DNA of 47,168 bases from an uncultured Bacteroidota bacterium (GTDB lineage: Bacteria; Bacteroidota; Bacteroidia; Flavobacteriales; Flavobacteriaceae): positions 1 through 47,168 of the forward strand of contig CAIMMM010000093.1 in NCBI GenBank assembly GCA_903842575.1, read 5' to 3'. Numbering within the stretch: the stretch's first letter is position 1; each line of letters opens with the position of its first letter. The notes beneath the pieces were generated by a model. The model was not told where the DNA came from. It saw only the letters and a program-made list of their open reading frames with translations, and ran no database searches. The translations under genes and the position numbers were made by a program. This document shows, one piece after another, positions 1 to 8,694 of this stretch.

Positions 1-1
1 C

Positions 2-1027
2 GCTTCGGTGGAGCAAATGGACAATCCCGATCTTCGCGGGAAACCATTAGCTGTGGGTGGAAGTGAGATTCGGGGCGTTGTTTCTGCGGCGAGTTATGAT
101 GCGCGAATGTTTGGTGTTCGCAGTGCCATGAGTGGTGTGCAAGCCAAAAAGAATTGCCCCGAATTGCTCTTTGTTCCACCTCGATTTGAACGCTATCCAG
201 AGATTTCTCAAAAAATAAGTAAGCTATTTTACGACTACACCGATTTGGTAGAACCGCTGTCGCTTGACGAAGCGTATCTCGATGTTACGCAAAACAAAAA
301 AGGAAATCCAAGCGCCACTTTGATTGCGCAGGAAATCAGGAAGCGCATTTTTGATGAAGTGGGTTTGACGGCTTCGGCGGGAATTTCTATTAATAAATTT
401 GTTGCCAAAGTGGCTAGTGATTACAACAAACCCAACGGACAAAAGACCGTCAATCCCGAAGATGTGACTTTGTTTTTAGAAAATCTGGATATTAAAAAAT
501 TTTATGGCGTTGGTAAGGTTACTGCCGAAAAAATGTACCAGCATGGCATCTTCACCGGCTTAGATTTAAAAGCCAAATCGTTTGAATACCTTGAAGAGCA
601 TTTTGGAAAAAGTGGCGCGTCTTATTATAACATTGTGCGTGGGATTCACAACAGCGAAGTGAGACCCAACCGAATCACCAAATCAGTAGCGGCGGAACAT
701 ACTTTTGCTGAAAACCTGACATCGGAAATCTTTATGCTGGAACGCTTGGAACGCATTGCCAACGAATTGGAACGCCGGCTAAAAAAATATTCCATTTCGG
801 GAAAAACGATTACTTTGAAAATTAAGTTTAGTGATTTCACCACGCAAACCCGATGCAAAACCATGCCCTATTTCATTGCGGATAAAGGATTGTTATTGGA
901 AACCGCCAAAGAATTATTATACCAAGAAAGGATGAAAGACTCTGTGCGATTGCTCGGAATTTCGTTGAGTAATTTAAATACTGAAGTTAAGAAATCTGTA
1001 GTGGTGCAATTGAAATTTGATTTTTAG
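2..1027 (+). CDS. dinB: DNA polymerase IV (Y-family), 5' end cut by the window
   Basis: Translesion DNA polymerase that copies damaged templates with low fidelity. The reading frame is open from base 2 and begins inside the N-terminal Y-family motif (ASVEQMDNPDLRGKPLAVGG), so the true start lies a few codons upstream of the window and the GTG at base 8 is not a real start. The catalytic motif SLDEAYLD is near base 263. A helix-hairpin-helix region (FYGVGKVTAEKM, near base 500) and a C-terminal little-finger domain follow. The protein ends in QLKFDF, which resembles a beta-clamp binding peptide (known for the family; inferred here). The gene is convergent with the secreted-protein gene ending at 1068. 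Confidence 0.95.
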   Translation, partial: ASVEQMDNPDLRGKPLAVGGSEIRGVVSAASYDARMFGVRSAMSGVQAKKNCPELLFVPPRFERYPEISQKISKLFYDYTDLVEPLSLDEAYLDVTQNKKGNPSATLIAQEIRKRIFDEVGLTASAGISINKFVAKVASDYNKPNGQKTVNPEDVTLFLENLDIKKFYGVGKVTAEKMYQHGIFTGLDLKAKSFEYLEEHFGKSGASYYNIVRGIHNSEVRPNRITKSVAAEHTFAENLTSEIFMLERLERIANELERRLKKYSISGKTITLKIKFSDFTTQTRCKTMPYFIADKGLLLETAKELLYQERMKDSVRLLGISLSNLNTEVKKSVVVQLKFDF

Positions 1028-1035
1028 GGATAAAA

Positions 1036-1057
1036 AATCCCGCATTTTGGCGGGATT
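1036..1057 (-). terminator. Rho-independent terminator between convergent genes
   Basis: Eight-base-pair stem AATCCCGC/GCGGGATT with a 6-nt loop. On the minus strand it is followed by a run of T (complement of 1031-1037), so it mainly ends transcription of the minus-strand gene at 1068. The plus-strand side has only a weak T run after dinB. Confidence 0.8.
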
Positions 1058-1067
1058 GGTTTTGAAT

Positions 1068-1664
1068 TTAATTAATTTTTGTTAATGTTAAATTAACTGT
1101 TGGAATAGGTATTGGAATATTATAAATCTCACCATAAGGACAGTTTTGAGATATCCAAAATTCACCACGATCAAAATAATAATTTAGCACATTAGGATTA
1201 TTGACATTTCTACACAACTTCACTATTCCAGATATGCTACAAAAATCCTCATCAAAATAATTAAATGGTAAATAGTTAAGACGAGGGCCATTTATGCTGG
1301 ATATTTTAGCTAAACCTGGATCCGCAATAGTCATAGTGTTGGTAATTATCAAACCTATAGAAGTTTCTGTAACGGTATATTTGCCAATTAAAATATCTCT
1401 ATAATAGTAATCTCCATTAGGGGAAGTATCAGTGTAATGAGTAATTTTTTCTATCTTTAAAGTAAAAGTTTTTGCCTCTAACGTTTCTCCCCATGTTCCT
1501 TGCCAAGTTCCGATATAAGGAGCAAATTCATTGCCAACGTCTTTGATATAAGTACCGCTTAAAAGGTCTATATCAGAGGAGTAGTTTAGTGGGACAATAA
1601 CCCCTTCCTGGCAATATGCGGAGAGACTTATAAGACTTATGTATAATTTTATAATTGTTTTCAT
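1068..1664 (-). CDS. Secreted protein, DUF6705-like
   Basis: A 198-residue exported protein. The first 18 or so residues form a signal peptide (MKTIIKLYISLISLSAYC), and the mature part begins near QEGVIVPLNY. The segment YIGTWQGTWG followed by beta-strand-like sequence resembles small flavobacterial secreted proteins that I recall as DUF6705. That assignment is from memory and not proven. No catalytic motif is visible. The ATG at 1664 lies 8 nt after the stop of the upstream lipoprotein gene, so the two are probably co-transcribed and may act together at the cell surface. Confidence 0.6.
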   Translation of the reverse strand: MKTIIKLYISLISLSAYCQEGVIVPLNYSSDIDLLSGTYIKDVGNEFAPYIGTWQGTWGETLEAKTFTLKIEKITHYTDTSPNGDYYYRDILIGKYTVTETSIGLIITNTMTIADPGLAKISSINGPRLNYLPFNYFDEDFCSISGIVKLCRNVNNPNVLNYYFDRGEFWISQNCPYGEIYNIPIPIPTVNLTLTKIN

Positions 1665-1672
1665 ATTTATTT

Positions 1673-3199
1673 TTAATTACAAGGTGTTGAAATTGGAGTA
1701 TGATTATTATTGTTAGGATCTAGTGTTAATCTATTCCATTTAGGAGTTGTTAAATCTGATGGTACAAAACTAGCTTCATACAATGCGACTTTATCCGCTA
1801 TGCCAAATTCTTTCATTAATTTCAAAAGCATTTTTTTTACATGGGCATTATCCAAATTACCATCGGTAAATAATTTATCCGATTCGGCATAATATTTATT
1901 GTTAAATTTTTTCCAATTAATAGTACTATAGTCAAATGTCAAATCTAGTAAATTTATTGCAAATATTCCTTCGTCAGACAACACCATAGCATATATTTCA
2001 TCTAAAGGAACTCCTAATTCAATTGCATTCGATTTCACATCTATAGTGAGGGCTTTAATATCTGCTGGTGAAAAATTTTTTACAGTTAAAGGAATATCTC
2101 CGTTTGCATTAGGGGGATTAATATTATTATGAACGTGCACAAAAGAAACACATTTATAACTAAATGGGATATGTAATACATGTGTATTTGGTAATGCTGT
2201 TAATGGTGTATACACTATACTTCCAGAAATTCTTCTTTCTGCAAATCCTGTTTCATGGTTCAAAAGAAAGTTATCATTGACATTTAAGGCATTGAAATTA
2301 CTTTTAAAAAGAGTTTGATTTGTTTTCTGTTTTAATTTTGTACAAGGATTATCAACAATAGGATCCGCATCTATACAATTTAGAGTTCTGCAAGGAATAG
2401 GTGCGACATCTAGTGGAACATCTACGCCAACACTTGCACCCGTACCGCCAGTATTGTTACTAGAACCACCTGGACTTCCTGGCCCTACACCTACTCCTGG
2501 TCCAGTTCCACCACCACCAGTTGGTACACATACAGTGTCTGTACTGTTGTAAATAAATGAATAATTATTATTTAAATTTGCAAAATTCCAACAACCTTGA
2601 TTAACAATATGGCCAGCAGCTTCACCAGCACTTATATTGTTACATCTTATTACATTTGTCTCAAAGCATAAATCGCCGCCAGTATTTATAAAAACTCTGC
2701 CTTGTACATTTAAATCGGTATATTCGGTATTCTTTATATCTTTAATAACATATTCAGATTGTGTGTTTTTAATTGCTTTTTCAGTCAATGTATATTTAAA
2801 AATTGCAGCTGATGTTTCCTCATTAAAAACTTTCATAATTAGATTCTCAAATCGCAATTCTTCTTTTAAATCTCTTTCAATTAGAATTGTAAAATAAACC
2901 GTTCCATCATCTTTAGTTATAATTTTAATAGGTGCATCTGGTACAATAATAAATCCAAATTGCTCTTCGAGAGCGGTTCTAGCTAAATCTGTATTCGCTG
3001 ATGTAACTGTTTTTTTCGCCAATTTGCTATATGCATTAGTAAACACAGGCATATCTAATGCTTCTTTAAATGATTTTTCTTTTATAGTAAAATCAAGTCT
3101 CTTTTTTTTAATAAAATCATTTTCTTCGGAGCAACTGTAAGCAAATAATGCTAAACAAATGTAAAGAAAGACGTTTAACTTTTTGGAATAGTTTTTCAT
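1673..3199 (-). CDS. Lipoprotein with Gly-rich linker and JAMM-like C-terminal motif
   Basis: A 508-residue lipoprotein. The open frame extends to a TTG at 3232, but that codon lies inside a TATATTTG promoter element, so I use the ATG at 3199. This gives a clean lipoprotein signal (LFAYSC, then SEEN). The N-terminal domain (about residues 20-230) is unrecognised. A Gly/Pro/Ser/Val-rich linker covers about residues 227-265. The C-terminal domain contains HVH (H355, H357) followed by SPAD (S377, D380), with an upstream NHETGF glutamate. This recalls the JAMM/MPN metal site (E, HxH, SxxD), although the HxH-to-S spacing is longer than usual. The metalloprotease reading is therefore inference. The DUF6705-like gene follows 8 nt later. 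Confidence 0.6.
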   Translation of the reverse strand: MKNYSKKLNVFLYICLALFAYSCSEENDFIKKKRLDFTIKEKSFKEALDMPVFTNAYSKLAKKTVTSANTDLARTALEEQFGFIIVPDAPIKIITKDDGTVYFTILIERDLKEELRFENLIMKVFNEETSAAIFKYTLTEKAIKNTQSEYVIKDIKNTEYTDLNVQGRVFINTGGDLCFETNVIRCNNISAGEAAGHIVNQGCWNFANLNNNYSFIYNSTDTVCVPTGGGGTGPGVGVGPGSPGGSSNNTGGTGASVGVDVPLDVAPIPCRTLNCIDADPIVDNPCTKLKQKTNQTLFKSNFNALNVNDNFLLNHETGFAERRISGSIVYTPLTALPNTHVLHIPFSYKCVSFVHVHNNINPPNANGDIPLTVKNFSPADIKALTIDVKSNAIELGVPLDEIYAMVLSDEGIFAINLLDLTFDYSTINWKKFNNKYYAESDKLFTDGNLDNAHVKKMLLKLMKEFGIADKVALYEASFVPSDLTTPKWNRLTLDPNNNNHTPISTPCN

Positions 3200-3229
3200 A
3201 AGCGGGTTCGGTTTTGGTTGTTTATATTT

Positions 3230-3237
3230 CAAATATA
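3230..3237 (-). promoter_or_regulatory. -7 promoter element TATATTTG
   Basis: Matches the Bacteroidota TAnnTTTG element. The predicted transcript start near 3223 leaves a leader of about 24 nt before the ATG at 3199, which supports that start over the upstream TTG. No good -33 box was seen. Confidence 0.6.
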
Positions 3238-3423
3238 GAGAATATTTTTACAAAGATGTGACGTTTTATAAATTTTTTCTTATTTTATTTGAAATATCGC
3301 ATTGTGTATGAGAAAAAAAAGAATTGTATCAAACAATATTTGATGGTGTCAGGCGAAAGAATCAAGGAAATCCCTTTTGCCAAAAGAAGAATTTGCAAAT
3401 AGCAATTACCTAATCTGTAAGTA

Positions 3424-3454
3424 AAAAAAACCATCCGCTTTTGACGAATGGTTT
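3424..3454 (-). terminator. Terminator of the BI-1 gene
   Basis: Stem AAACCAT/ATGGTTT, extended inward past one mismatch by CG/CG, about 23 nt beyond the stop codon at 3477. On the minus strand it is followed by a long T run (complement of A's 3423-3430). Confidence 0.75.
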
Positions 3455-3476
3455 ATAGTAAATTATTTAATGATAC

Positions 3477-4235
3477 TTATTTTCTGGATAGTTTAGAAAG
3501 CAAACGAAGGAATTCGATGTACAACCAAACTAGTGTTATCATCAATCCCATAGCACCAAACCATTCCATGTATTTTGGTAATTTTTGTTGTGCTCCTTTT
3601 TCTATTTGGTCAAAATCCAAAAACAAATTCATCGCTGCAATTACAATTACAAACACGCTAATGCCAATACTCATCCATGAATTTCCATAATGAACAGGTT
3701 GAAAGCTTGTAAACATTGAAAGCAACCAGGAAATCACATAATACGTGGCAATAGCAAGCGTAGAAGCAATCACAATGGATTTGAATTGTTCGGTAACTTT
3801 TACCACTTCATATTTGTATAAAGCAAAGCAAACGACAAACGTGACAAATGTAGCACCCACCGCCTGAATAACAATTCCAGGATACATGGCTTCAAAAATT
3901 GCTGAAATTCCTCCAATAAACAAACCTTCAAAAATAGCGTAACCCGGTGCTAAAAAAGTAGAGTATTGTGGTTTGAAAGAAGCAATAAGTACTAAAACCA
4001 AACCAGCAATGGCACCACCAATTGTCAAAACCATAGGATTGTAGCCAGTAAAAGTCATGGACCAGGTTATAGCAGCGCTGGCAATCAAAAGGATCAACAT
4101 TAGGAAACTTTTATTGATAGTTCCCGAAACCGTCATAGTGTCGTTATAATCAATAACGTTATTATCAACATCTCTTGAAACAGCAGAGGTTGGCGAAAAA
4201 GATTTGTTTTTAAAAAATGGATTTTGTGAATTCAT
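3477..4235 (-). CDS. Bax inhibitor-1/YccA family membrane protein
   Basis: A 252-residue multi-pass inner-membrane protein of the BI-1/YccA family. In bacteria these are poorly understood and have been linked to ion leak and to membrane-protease modulation. About seven hydrophobic segments run from residue 45 to the end, after a polar N-terminal stretch. The C-terminal part holds the acidic FDFDQIEKG and a final helix IEFLRLLSKLSRK, typical of the family. The ATG at 4235 is preferred over the in-frame TTG at 4259 because the TTG lies within the -7 promoter element. The gene has its own promoter and terminator, so it is monocistronic. Confidence 0.9.
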   Translation of the reverse strand: MNSQNPFFKNKSFSPTSAVSRDVDNNVIDYNDTMTVSGTINKSFLMLILLIASAAITWSMTFTGYNPMVLTIGGAIAGLVLVLIASFKPQYSTFLAPGYAIFEGLFIGGISAIFEAMYPGIVIQAVGATFVTFVVCFALYKYEVVKVTEQFKSIVIASTLAIATYYVISWLLSMFTSFQPVHYGNSWMSIGISVFVIVIAAMNLFLDFDQIEKGAQQKLPKYMEWFGAMGLMITLVWLYIEFLRLLSKLSRK

Positions 4236-4256
4236 AGTTTTGTTTTTTTGATGTAT

Positions 4257-4286
4257 CAAATATATATTTTTTCCATTAGAAACAAA
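4257..4286 (-). promoter_or_regulatory. Promoter of the BI-1 gene
   Basis: On the minus strand, TTTG (4283-4286), an 18-nt spacer, then TATATTTG (4257-4264). This fits the Bacteroidota -33/-7 pattern fully. The predicted start near 4250 gives a leader of about 15 nt. Confidence 0.75.
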
Positions 4287-4368
4287 AGGCAGGCTGTTTT
4301 TTTGATTTAAAAATTAACTCTAACCTAGTGATTTTTCATGTAAACTCATAGCCAATTAGTAAAAAAAT

Positions 4369-4430
4369 GTCAGTCTGAGCCTGTCGAAGACATTATTGTT
4401 TTAACGAGCACTTCGACAAGCTCAGTGTAC
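4369..4430. repeat. REP-like palindrome, TGAGCTTGTCGAAG family
   Basis: Arms CTGAGCCTGTCGAAG (4375-4389) and CTTCGACAAGCTCAG (4411-4425) pair at 14 of 15 positions around a 21-nt spacer. The same arm recurs at 13221-13242 (inverted) and 24629-24652, so this is a dispersed intergenic repeat. Its position between pyk and the BI-1 gene may let it act as a transcript end or spacer. No open reading frame belongs to it. Confidence 0.75.
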
Positions 4431-4480
4431 AAATTATTTATAATTAACTATAAAAAATAATAGTAACAAAGACATAAACT

Positions 4481-5911
4481 TTATTCTATTTCAGAAATAC
4501 GCAACGTGTTTACCATTCCTTTATTGGCAACAGGCATGGCAGCAAGATTGATAAGCATGTCTCCTTTTTTCACATAGCCTTTGTCTTTTGCAATTTGATT
4601 GATGTCTTCAACGGTATCGTCGGTGCTTACAAACTTATCATAGAAATGCGCATTTACTCCCCAAAGAAGATTCAATTGTGTTAAGATTCGTTTGTTGGAA
4701 GTATAAACCAAGATATGAGCTTGTGGTCTCCAAGCCGAGATTTGAAAAGCAGTATAGCCACTATTGGTCAATGTAGAAATGGCTTTGGCTTTTATTTCAT
4801 TGGCCATAATGGCAGCATGATAACAAATGGATTTTGTGATAAATCGTTTGGTTCTAACGTGAGGAGGATTTTGTGGTACAGTAATTAACGGAGAGTCTTC
4901 AACCGCTTCGATAATTTGTGTCATTTTTTCTATAACCTGAACCGGATAATTCCCAACCGAAGTTTCTCCAGAAAGCATCACGGCATCAGCGCCATCCATT
5001 ACCGAGTTGGCAACGTCATTTACTTCGGCACGTGTTGGTGTTAAACTGGTAATCATCGTTTCCATCATTTGTGTGGCCACAATTACAGGAATTCGGGCTG
5101 TTTTGGCTCGGTGAATCAGTTTCTTTTGGATAAGCGGTACTTCGTGTGCTGGAATTTCAACTCCCAAATCACCACGTGCTACCATCAAACCATCACAAAA
5201 AGCAACAATTTTATCAATGTTTTCAACCGCTTCCGGTTTTTCTATTTTGGCAATGATGGGTATTTTATAATCGGAATGTTTGGCAATCAAATCTTGTAAT
5301 TCTTCCAAATCTTTTGGCGTTCTAACGAATGAAAGCGCCATCCAGTCTACCTTTTGTTCAATCGCAAAAATGGCGTCTTTAATATCTTTTTTGGTTAAAG
5401 CCGGCAAGGATACTTTGGTGTTGGGAAGATTTACTCCTTTTTTGGATTTCAATGGTCCGCCTTGAATCACTTTACAAATCACTTCCGTAGTTCGGTTGGT
5501 TTCAAGCGCTTCAAACATTAATTTTCCGTCGTCAAGCAGAATTTTTTCTCCGGGATTTACATCTCTTGGAAATTCTTTATAGTTCATATAAACTCTTTCA
5601 GCCGTTCCTGGAACATCTTCCGAAGTTTGAAAAGTAATTATATCACCTGGATTAACAACGATGTCTTCTTTCATTACACCCACACGAAGTTTTGGGCCTT
5701 GTAAATCGGCAAGTATCGCCGTTGTGTATCCAAACTCATCATTAAGCCCTCTGATAATATCAATACGTTCTTTTACATCTTCATAATCAGCATGTGAAAA
5801 ATTGATTCGAAACACATTTACTCCAGCGTCAATCATGTCTTTGATAACTTCTTTTGAACTACAAGCGGGACCTAATGTGGCAACAATTTTCGTTTTTTTT
5901 CTAGTCAGCAT
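4481..5911 (-). CDS. pyk: Pyruvate kinase
   Basis: Cytosolic glycolytic enzyme transferring phosphate from phosphoenolpyruvate to ADP. It has 476 residues, the usual length. The N-terminus KTKIVATLGPACSS and FRINFSHADYEDV are diagnostic, followed by the B domain. The active-site region includes KIEKPEAVENID and the signature MVARGDLGVEIP. MLSGETSVGNYP and a C-terminal regulatory domain complete it. The ATG at 5911 follows the IPExxxVDY gene stop by 3 nt, so it is probably translated from the same transcript as that gene. Confidence 0.98.
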   Translation of the reverse strand: MLTRKKTKIVATLGPACSSKEVIKDMIDAGVNVFRINFSHADYEDVKERIDIIRGLNDEFGYTTAILADLQGPKLRVGVMKEDIVVNPGDIITFQTSEDVPGTAERVYMNYKEFPRDVNPGEKILLDDGKLMFEALETNRTTEVICKVIQGGPLKSKKGVNLPNTKVSLPALTKKDIKDAIFAIEQKVDWMALSFVRTPKDLEELQDLIAKHSDYKIPIIAKIEKPEAVENIDKIVAFCDGLMVARGDLGVEIPAHEVPLIQKKLIHRAKTARIPVIVATQMMETMITSLTPTRAEVNDVANSVMDGADAVMLSGETSVGNYPVQVIEKMTQIIEAVEDSPLITVPQNPPHVRTKRFITKSICYHAAIMANEIKAKAISTLTNSGYTAFQISAWRPQAHILVYTSNKRILTQLNLLWGVNAHFYDKFVSTDDTVEDINQIAKDKGYVKKGDMLINLAAMPVANKGMVNTLRISEIE

Positions 5912-5914
5912 TTT

Positions 5915-6403
5915 TTAAAATATTAAATTATTTTTAGACTTTATATTTTCAATTTCAATAGTATAAACGGTACTTACTCGTTCAATAGTATTCAATAGGG
6001 TTGTTATTTTTGGGATTTCCAAAGAGTCCTCTATGTTTTCTATTTTCAACAGGTAATCTACATTTTTAAATTCAGGTAATAAATAAACTTTGGCAGCAAA
6101 ACTGTTTTGTGTATTGGTAAACAATCCTTGATTATTTTTCTTGTTTTGAATCGTGATTTCATTTTTATTTTGGATTAAGTTCCAAAAAAAACCATTTTTT
6201 TTATCTTCAAAAATGTATCTCGCAAACTGAGTTTCTCCTTCTTTTGATTTAATTTGAATCTCTTTTTTACATTTAGATAAATTAATTGGAAGCTTTTGAT
6301 TAATGAAATAGGCTAAGCGATATTCTTCTAACGAAGTATGAATTGCAACCAATAGGTAATTGGATTTCTCAAATTCATCTAAATGTATTTTATGAACAAT
6401 CAT
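5915..6403 (-). CDS. IPExxxVDY family protein
   Basis: A 162-residue cytosolic protein of unknown function found in Bacteroidota. The family is named after a motif near the C-terminal third, and here that motif reads LPEFKNVDYLLKI, with L in place of the leading I. The rest is a compact mix of strands and Lys/Asn-rich stretches, without a signal peptide or membrane segment. It sits between rnc (113 nt upstream) and pyk (3 nt downstream), the gene order I know from related genomes, so a link to this cluster is likely though its role is unknown. Confidence 0.85.
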   Translation of the reverse strand: MIVHKIHLDEFEKSNYLLVAIHTSLEEYRLAYFINQKLPINLSKCKKEIQIKSKEGETQFARYIFEDKKNGFFWNLIQNKNEITIQNKKNNQGLFTNTQNSFAAKVYLLPEFKNVDYLLKIENIEDSLEIPKITTLLNTIERVSTVYTIEIENIKSKNNLIF

Positions 6404-6404
6404 T

Positions 6405-6477
6405 TTACGCTAAAATAAGTCGTAAATATAGTGCATATCACACAAATTATCACCAAAGAGGTATAGACTTAGCGTAA
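6405..6477. repeat. Inverted repeat TTACGCTAA before the IPExxxVDY gene
   Basis: A perfect 9-bp inverted repeat, TTACGCTAA at 6405-6413 and TTAGCGTAA at 6469-6477, frames the gap between rnc and the IPExxxVDY gene. One arm touches the start codon region. It may be an operator or a leader structure. It may also be chance. Confidence 0.35.
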
Positions 6478-6516
6478 TTTTATAAACGAAATCGTTGTAG
6501 CTTTTGGGAATTTGTG

Positions 6517-7257
6517 CTATTTATTGTTGATTTTTTCTTGAAAAACAAAATAAGCTCTTTGCGATGCTTTCTCTTCTGCTTTCTTTTTGGAAGTCGCTCT
6601 TGCTTTAGCAATTACTTTATTATCGATGCTTAATTTTACACCAAAATACTTTTGACCATCAATACCATTGTCATCAAAAACATCATAATGAAATGATTTT
6701 TTCTCTTTTTGACACCATTCAATAAGCAAGCTTTTATAGCTAATTACTTTTCCTTCTAGCTTTTCAATGTCAACATAGGGAATTATGACACTTTTTTGAA
6801 TAAACTTTTCACAATAAGTATATCCCTTATCTAAGAAAATGGCCCCAATCAAAGCTTCAAAAATATTTCCGTGAATATTTTCTCCAAAATGTTGTGCTTG
6901 TACTTTGCTCTCAATTAATAGTATAAGATTTAAATCTCGGCCAAGTTCATTTAGGTGTTCCCGACTTACAATTTTTGAACGCATTTTGGTAAGATACCCT
7001 TCATCTCCAGCAGGTGCTTCCCTATATAAGTAGGCAGCAATAACAGAACTTAACATAGCATCTCCAAGAAACTCCAATCGTTCATAATTCATTGGATTTC
7101 CCTTTATGTCTAATTTATTGGAAGAGCGATGCGTGAATGCTTTTTGATAATAAAAAATATTTCCGGGTTTGAAACCTAGTATTTTTTGAATTTCAGTAAA
7201 AAAAATCCCGCCCTCTTCGGGACGGGATTTTAAAAATATTTTTTTAAGGATGCTCAT
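6517..7257 (-). CDS. rnc: Ribonuclease III
   Basis: Double-strand-specific endoribonuclease that matures rRNA and cleaves structured mRNAs. It has 246 residues. The signature ERLEFLGDAMLSS lies near residues 60-72, and the second acidic cluster NIFEALIGAIFLDKGY (metal-binding Glu and Asp) is near residue 130. A C-terminal double-stranded RNA binding domain begins around KSLLIEWCQ and ends with the KKKAEEKAS helix. It starts 6 nt after the fabF stop, so it is co-transcribed with fabF, a pairing also common in other bacteria. Confidence 0.97.
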   Translation of the reverse strand: MSILKKIFLKSRPEEGGIFFTEIQKILGFKPGNIFYYQKAFTHRSSNKLDIKGNPMNYERLEFLGDAMLSSVIAAYLYREAPAGDEGYLTKMRSKIVSREHLNELGRDLNLILLIESKVQAQHFGENIHGNIFEALIGAIFLDKGYTYCEKFIQKSVIIPYVDIEKLEGKVISYKSLLIEWCQKEKKSFHYDVFDDNGIDGQKYFGVKLSIDNKVIAKARATSKKKAEEKASQRAYFVFQEKINNK

Positions 7258-7263
7258 TGAAAA

Positions 7264-8517
7264 TTAATCTTCTAATTTTTTGAATAAAACACACGCATTA
7301 TGTCCGCCAAATCCAAAAGTGTTACTCATAGCAACTCTAATGTCTCTTTTTTGTGGTTTGTTTAATGTTAGGTTTAATGAAGGATCAATATTTTCATCTA
7401 TAACAGTATGATTAATTGTTGGAGGCACTATTCCGTGTTTCATGGCTAAAATGGAAGCAATTGCTTCAATAGCACCAGCAGCACCAAGTAAGTGTCCCGT
7501 CATTGATTTGGTTGAATTGATGTTGATGTTTTTAGCATGACTACCAAAAACAGCACTAATTGCTTTCAACTCGGCAACATCACCAAGAGGTGTTGATGTG
7601 CCATGTGTGTTAATATGATCTACGTCTTCGGGTTGCAATCCTGCATCCCGCAAGGTGTTTTTCATTACAGCAATTACACCAATCCCTTCAGGATGAGGTG
7701 CAGTTAGATGATAGGCATCCGAAGACATTCCTCCACCACCAACTTCGCAATATATTTTTGCGCCACGTGCTTTGGCATGTTCATATTCTTCAAGTACTAA
7801 TGCACCGGCGCCTTCGCCAAGAACAAATCCATCACGGGTAGCATCAAAGGGTCTTGAAGCCGTTTCTGGACTGTCATTTCTTGTTGACAAGGCTTGCATA
7901 GAGTTAAACCCACCCATTCCTGCAATGGTAACGGCCGCTTCCGAACCTCCGGAAACAATAACATCACACATGCCAAGACGAATATAATTAAAGGCATCAA
8001 TTAATGCATTTGCCGAAGAAGCACAAGCAGAAACGGTAGTATAATTTGGACCCATAAAACCATTTCTCATAGAAATATGAGCGGGAGCAATATCGGCAAT
8101 CATTTTCGGAATAAAGAAAGGATTAAATCTAGGTGTTCCATCTCCTTTTGCATAGCTAATTACTTCTTCTTGAAAAGTTTCTAAACCTCCAATACCAGCA
8201 CCCCAAATTACACCTACTCTTTCTTTATCAACATTCTCAGTAGTAATTCCGGCATCTTTAATAGCTTCTTCGCTGGCGGCAACTGCATATTGTGCAAATT
8301 TATCCATCCGACGAGATTCTTTACGATCCATAAAATCTTCAATGTTGAAGTTTTTTACTTCACATGCAAATTTGGTTTTATGTTTTTCAGTGTCGTAGTA
8401 AGTTATTGGAGCAGCACCACTGACCCCATTTATTAATGCATTCCAATATTCTTCAATAGAATTTCCAATGGGTGTAAGCGCACCTAGACCTGTAACTACA
8501 ACTCGCTTTAATGTCAT
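7264..8517 (-). CDS. fabF: Beta-ketoacyl-ACP synthase II
   Basis: Condensing enzyme that elongates acyl-ACP with malonyl-ACP in fatty acid synthesis. It has 417 residues, normal for the family. The catalytic triad is visible: Cys165 in VSACASSAN, His305 in NTHGTSTPLGD and His342 in MTGHLLGAAGA. The substrate ACP is encoded immediately upstream (acpP), but a strong terminator separates the two. A separate promoter element lies in front of fabF, so fabF-rnc can be transcribed independently. Confidence 0.98.
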   Translation of the reverse strand: MTLKRVVVTGLGALTPIGNSIEEYWNALINGVSGAAPITYYDTEKHKTKFACEVKNFNIEDFMDRKESRRMDKFAQYAVAASEEAIKDAGITTENVDKERVGVIWGAGIGGLETFQEEVISYAKGDGTPRFNPFFIPKMIADIAPAHISMRNGFMGPNYTTVSACASSANALIDAFNYIRLGMCDVIVSGGSEAAVTIAGMGGFNSMQALSTRNDSPETASRPFDATRDGFVLGEGAGALVLEEYEHAKARGAKIYCEVGGGGMSSDAYHLTAPHPEGIGVIAVMKNTLRDAGLQPEDVDHINTHGTSTPLGDVAELKAISAVFGSHAKNININSTKSMTGHLLGAAGAIEAIASILAMKHGIVPPTINHTVIDENIDPSLNLTLNKPQKRDIRVAMSNTFGFGGHNACVLFKKLED

Positions 8518-8549
8518 AATGTTATTTTTAGAATTGCATTTAAATAAAT

Positions 8550-8597
8550 AATACCCATGTTTTCTTCAAATATAATCATTAAAGAGACACGGGTATT
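8550..8597 (-). promoter_or_regulatory. fabF promoter within an 11-bp inverted repeat
   Basis: The -7 element TATATTTG (8567-8574, minus strand) lies between arms AATACCCATGT (8550-8560) and ACACGGGTATT (8587-8597), which pair at 10 of 11 positions. The layout suggests a regulator binding across the promoter of fabF. The regulator is not identified, and a good -33 box at the normal distance was not seen. Confidence 0.5.
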
Positions 8598-8651
8598 GCA
8601 ATATTTTTATGATTGAATAGCAATCAGTTTGATTCTTTTTTTAGAAAATAA

Positions 8652-8685
8652 TAAAAACCCGTGAAAGTATTTATTTTTCACGGGT
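8652..8685 (-). terminator. Terminator after acpP
   Basis: Perfect 10-bp stem ACCCGTGAAA/TTTCACGGGT with a 9-nt loop, followed on the minus strand by a T run. It lies 9 nt beyond the acpP stop and would free the abundant acpP message from fabF. Confidence 0.85.
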
Positions 8686-8694
8686 GAATAATTA

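Noticed and set aside
3200..3232. Upstream TTG start of the lipoprotein gene
   Set aside because: The TTG is part of a TATATTTG promoter element, and the ATG at 3199 gives a better lipoprotein signal. The same reasoning (TTG within a TATATTTG) applies at 4259. The frame start at 36859-36861 is also a TTG, rejected there because the ATG at 36831 gives a proper lipoprotein signal.
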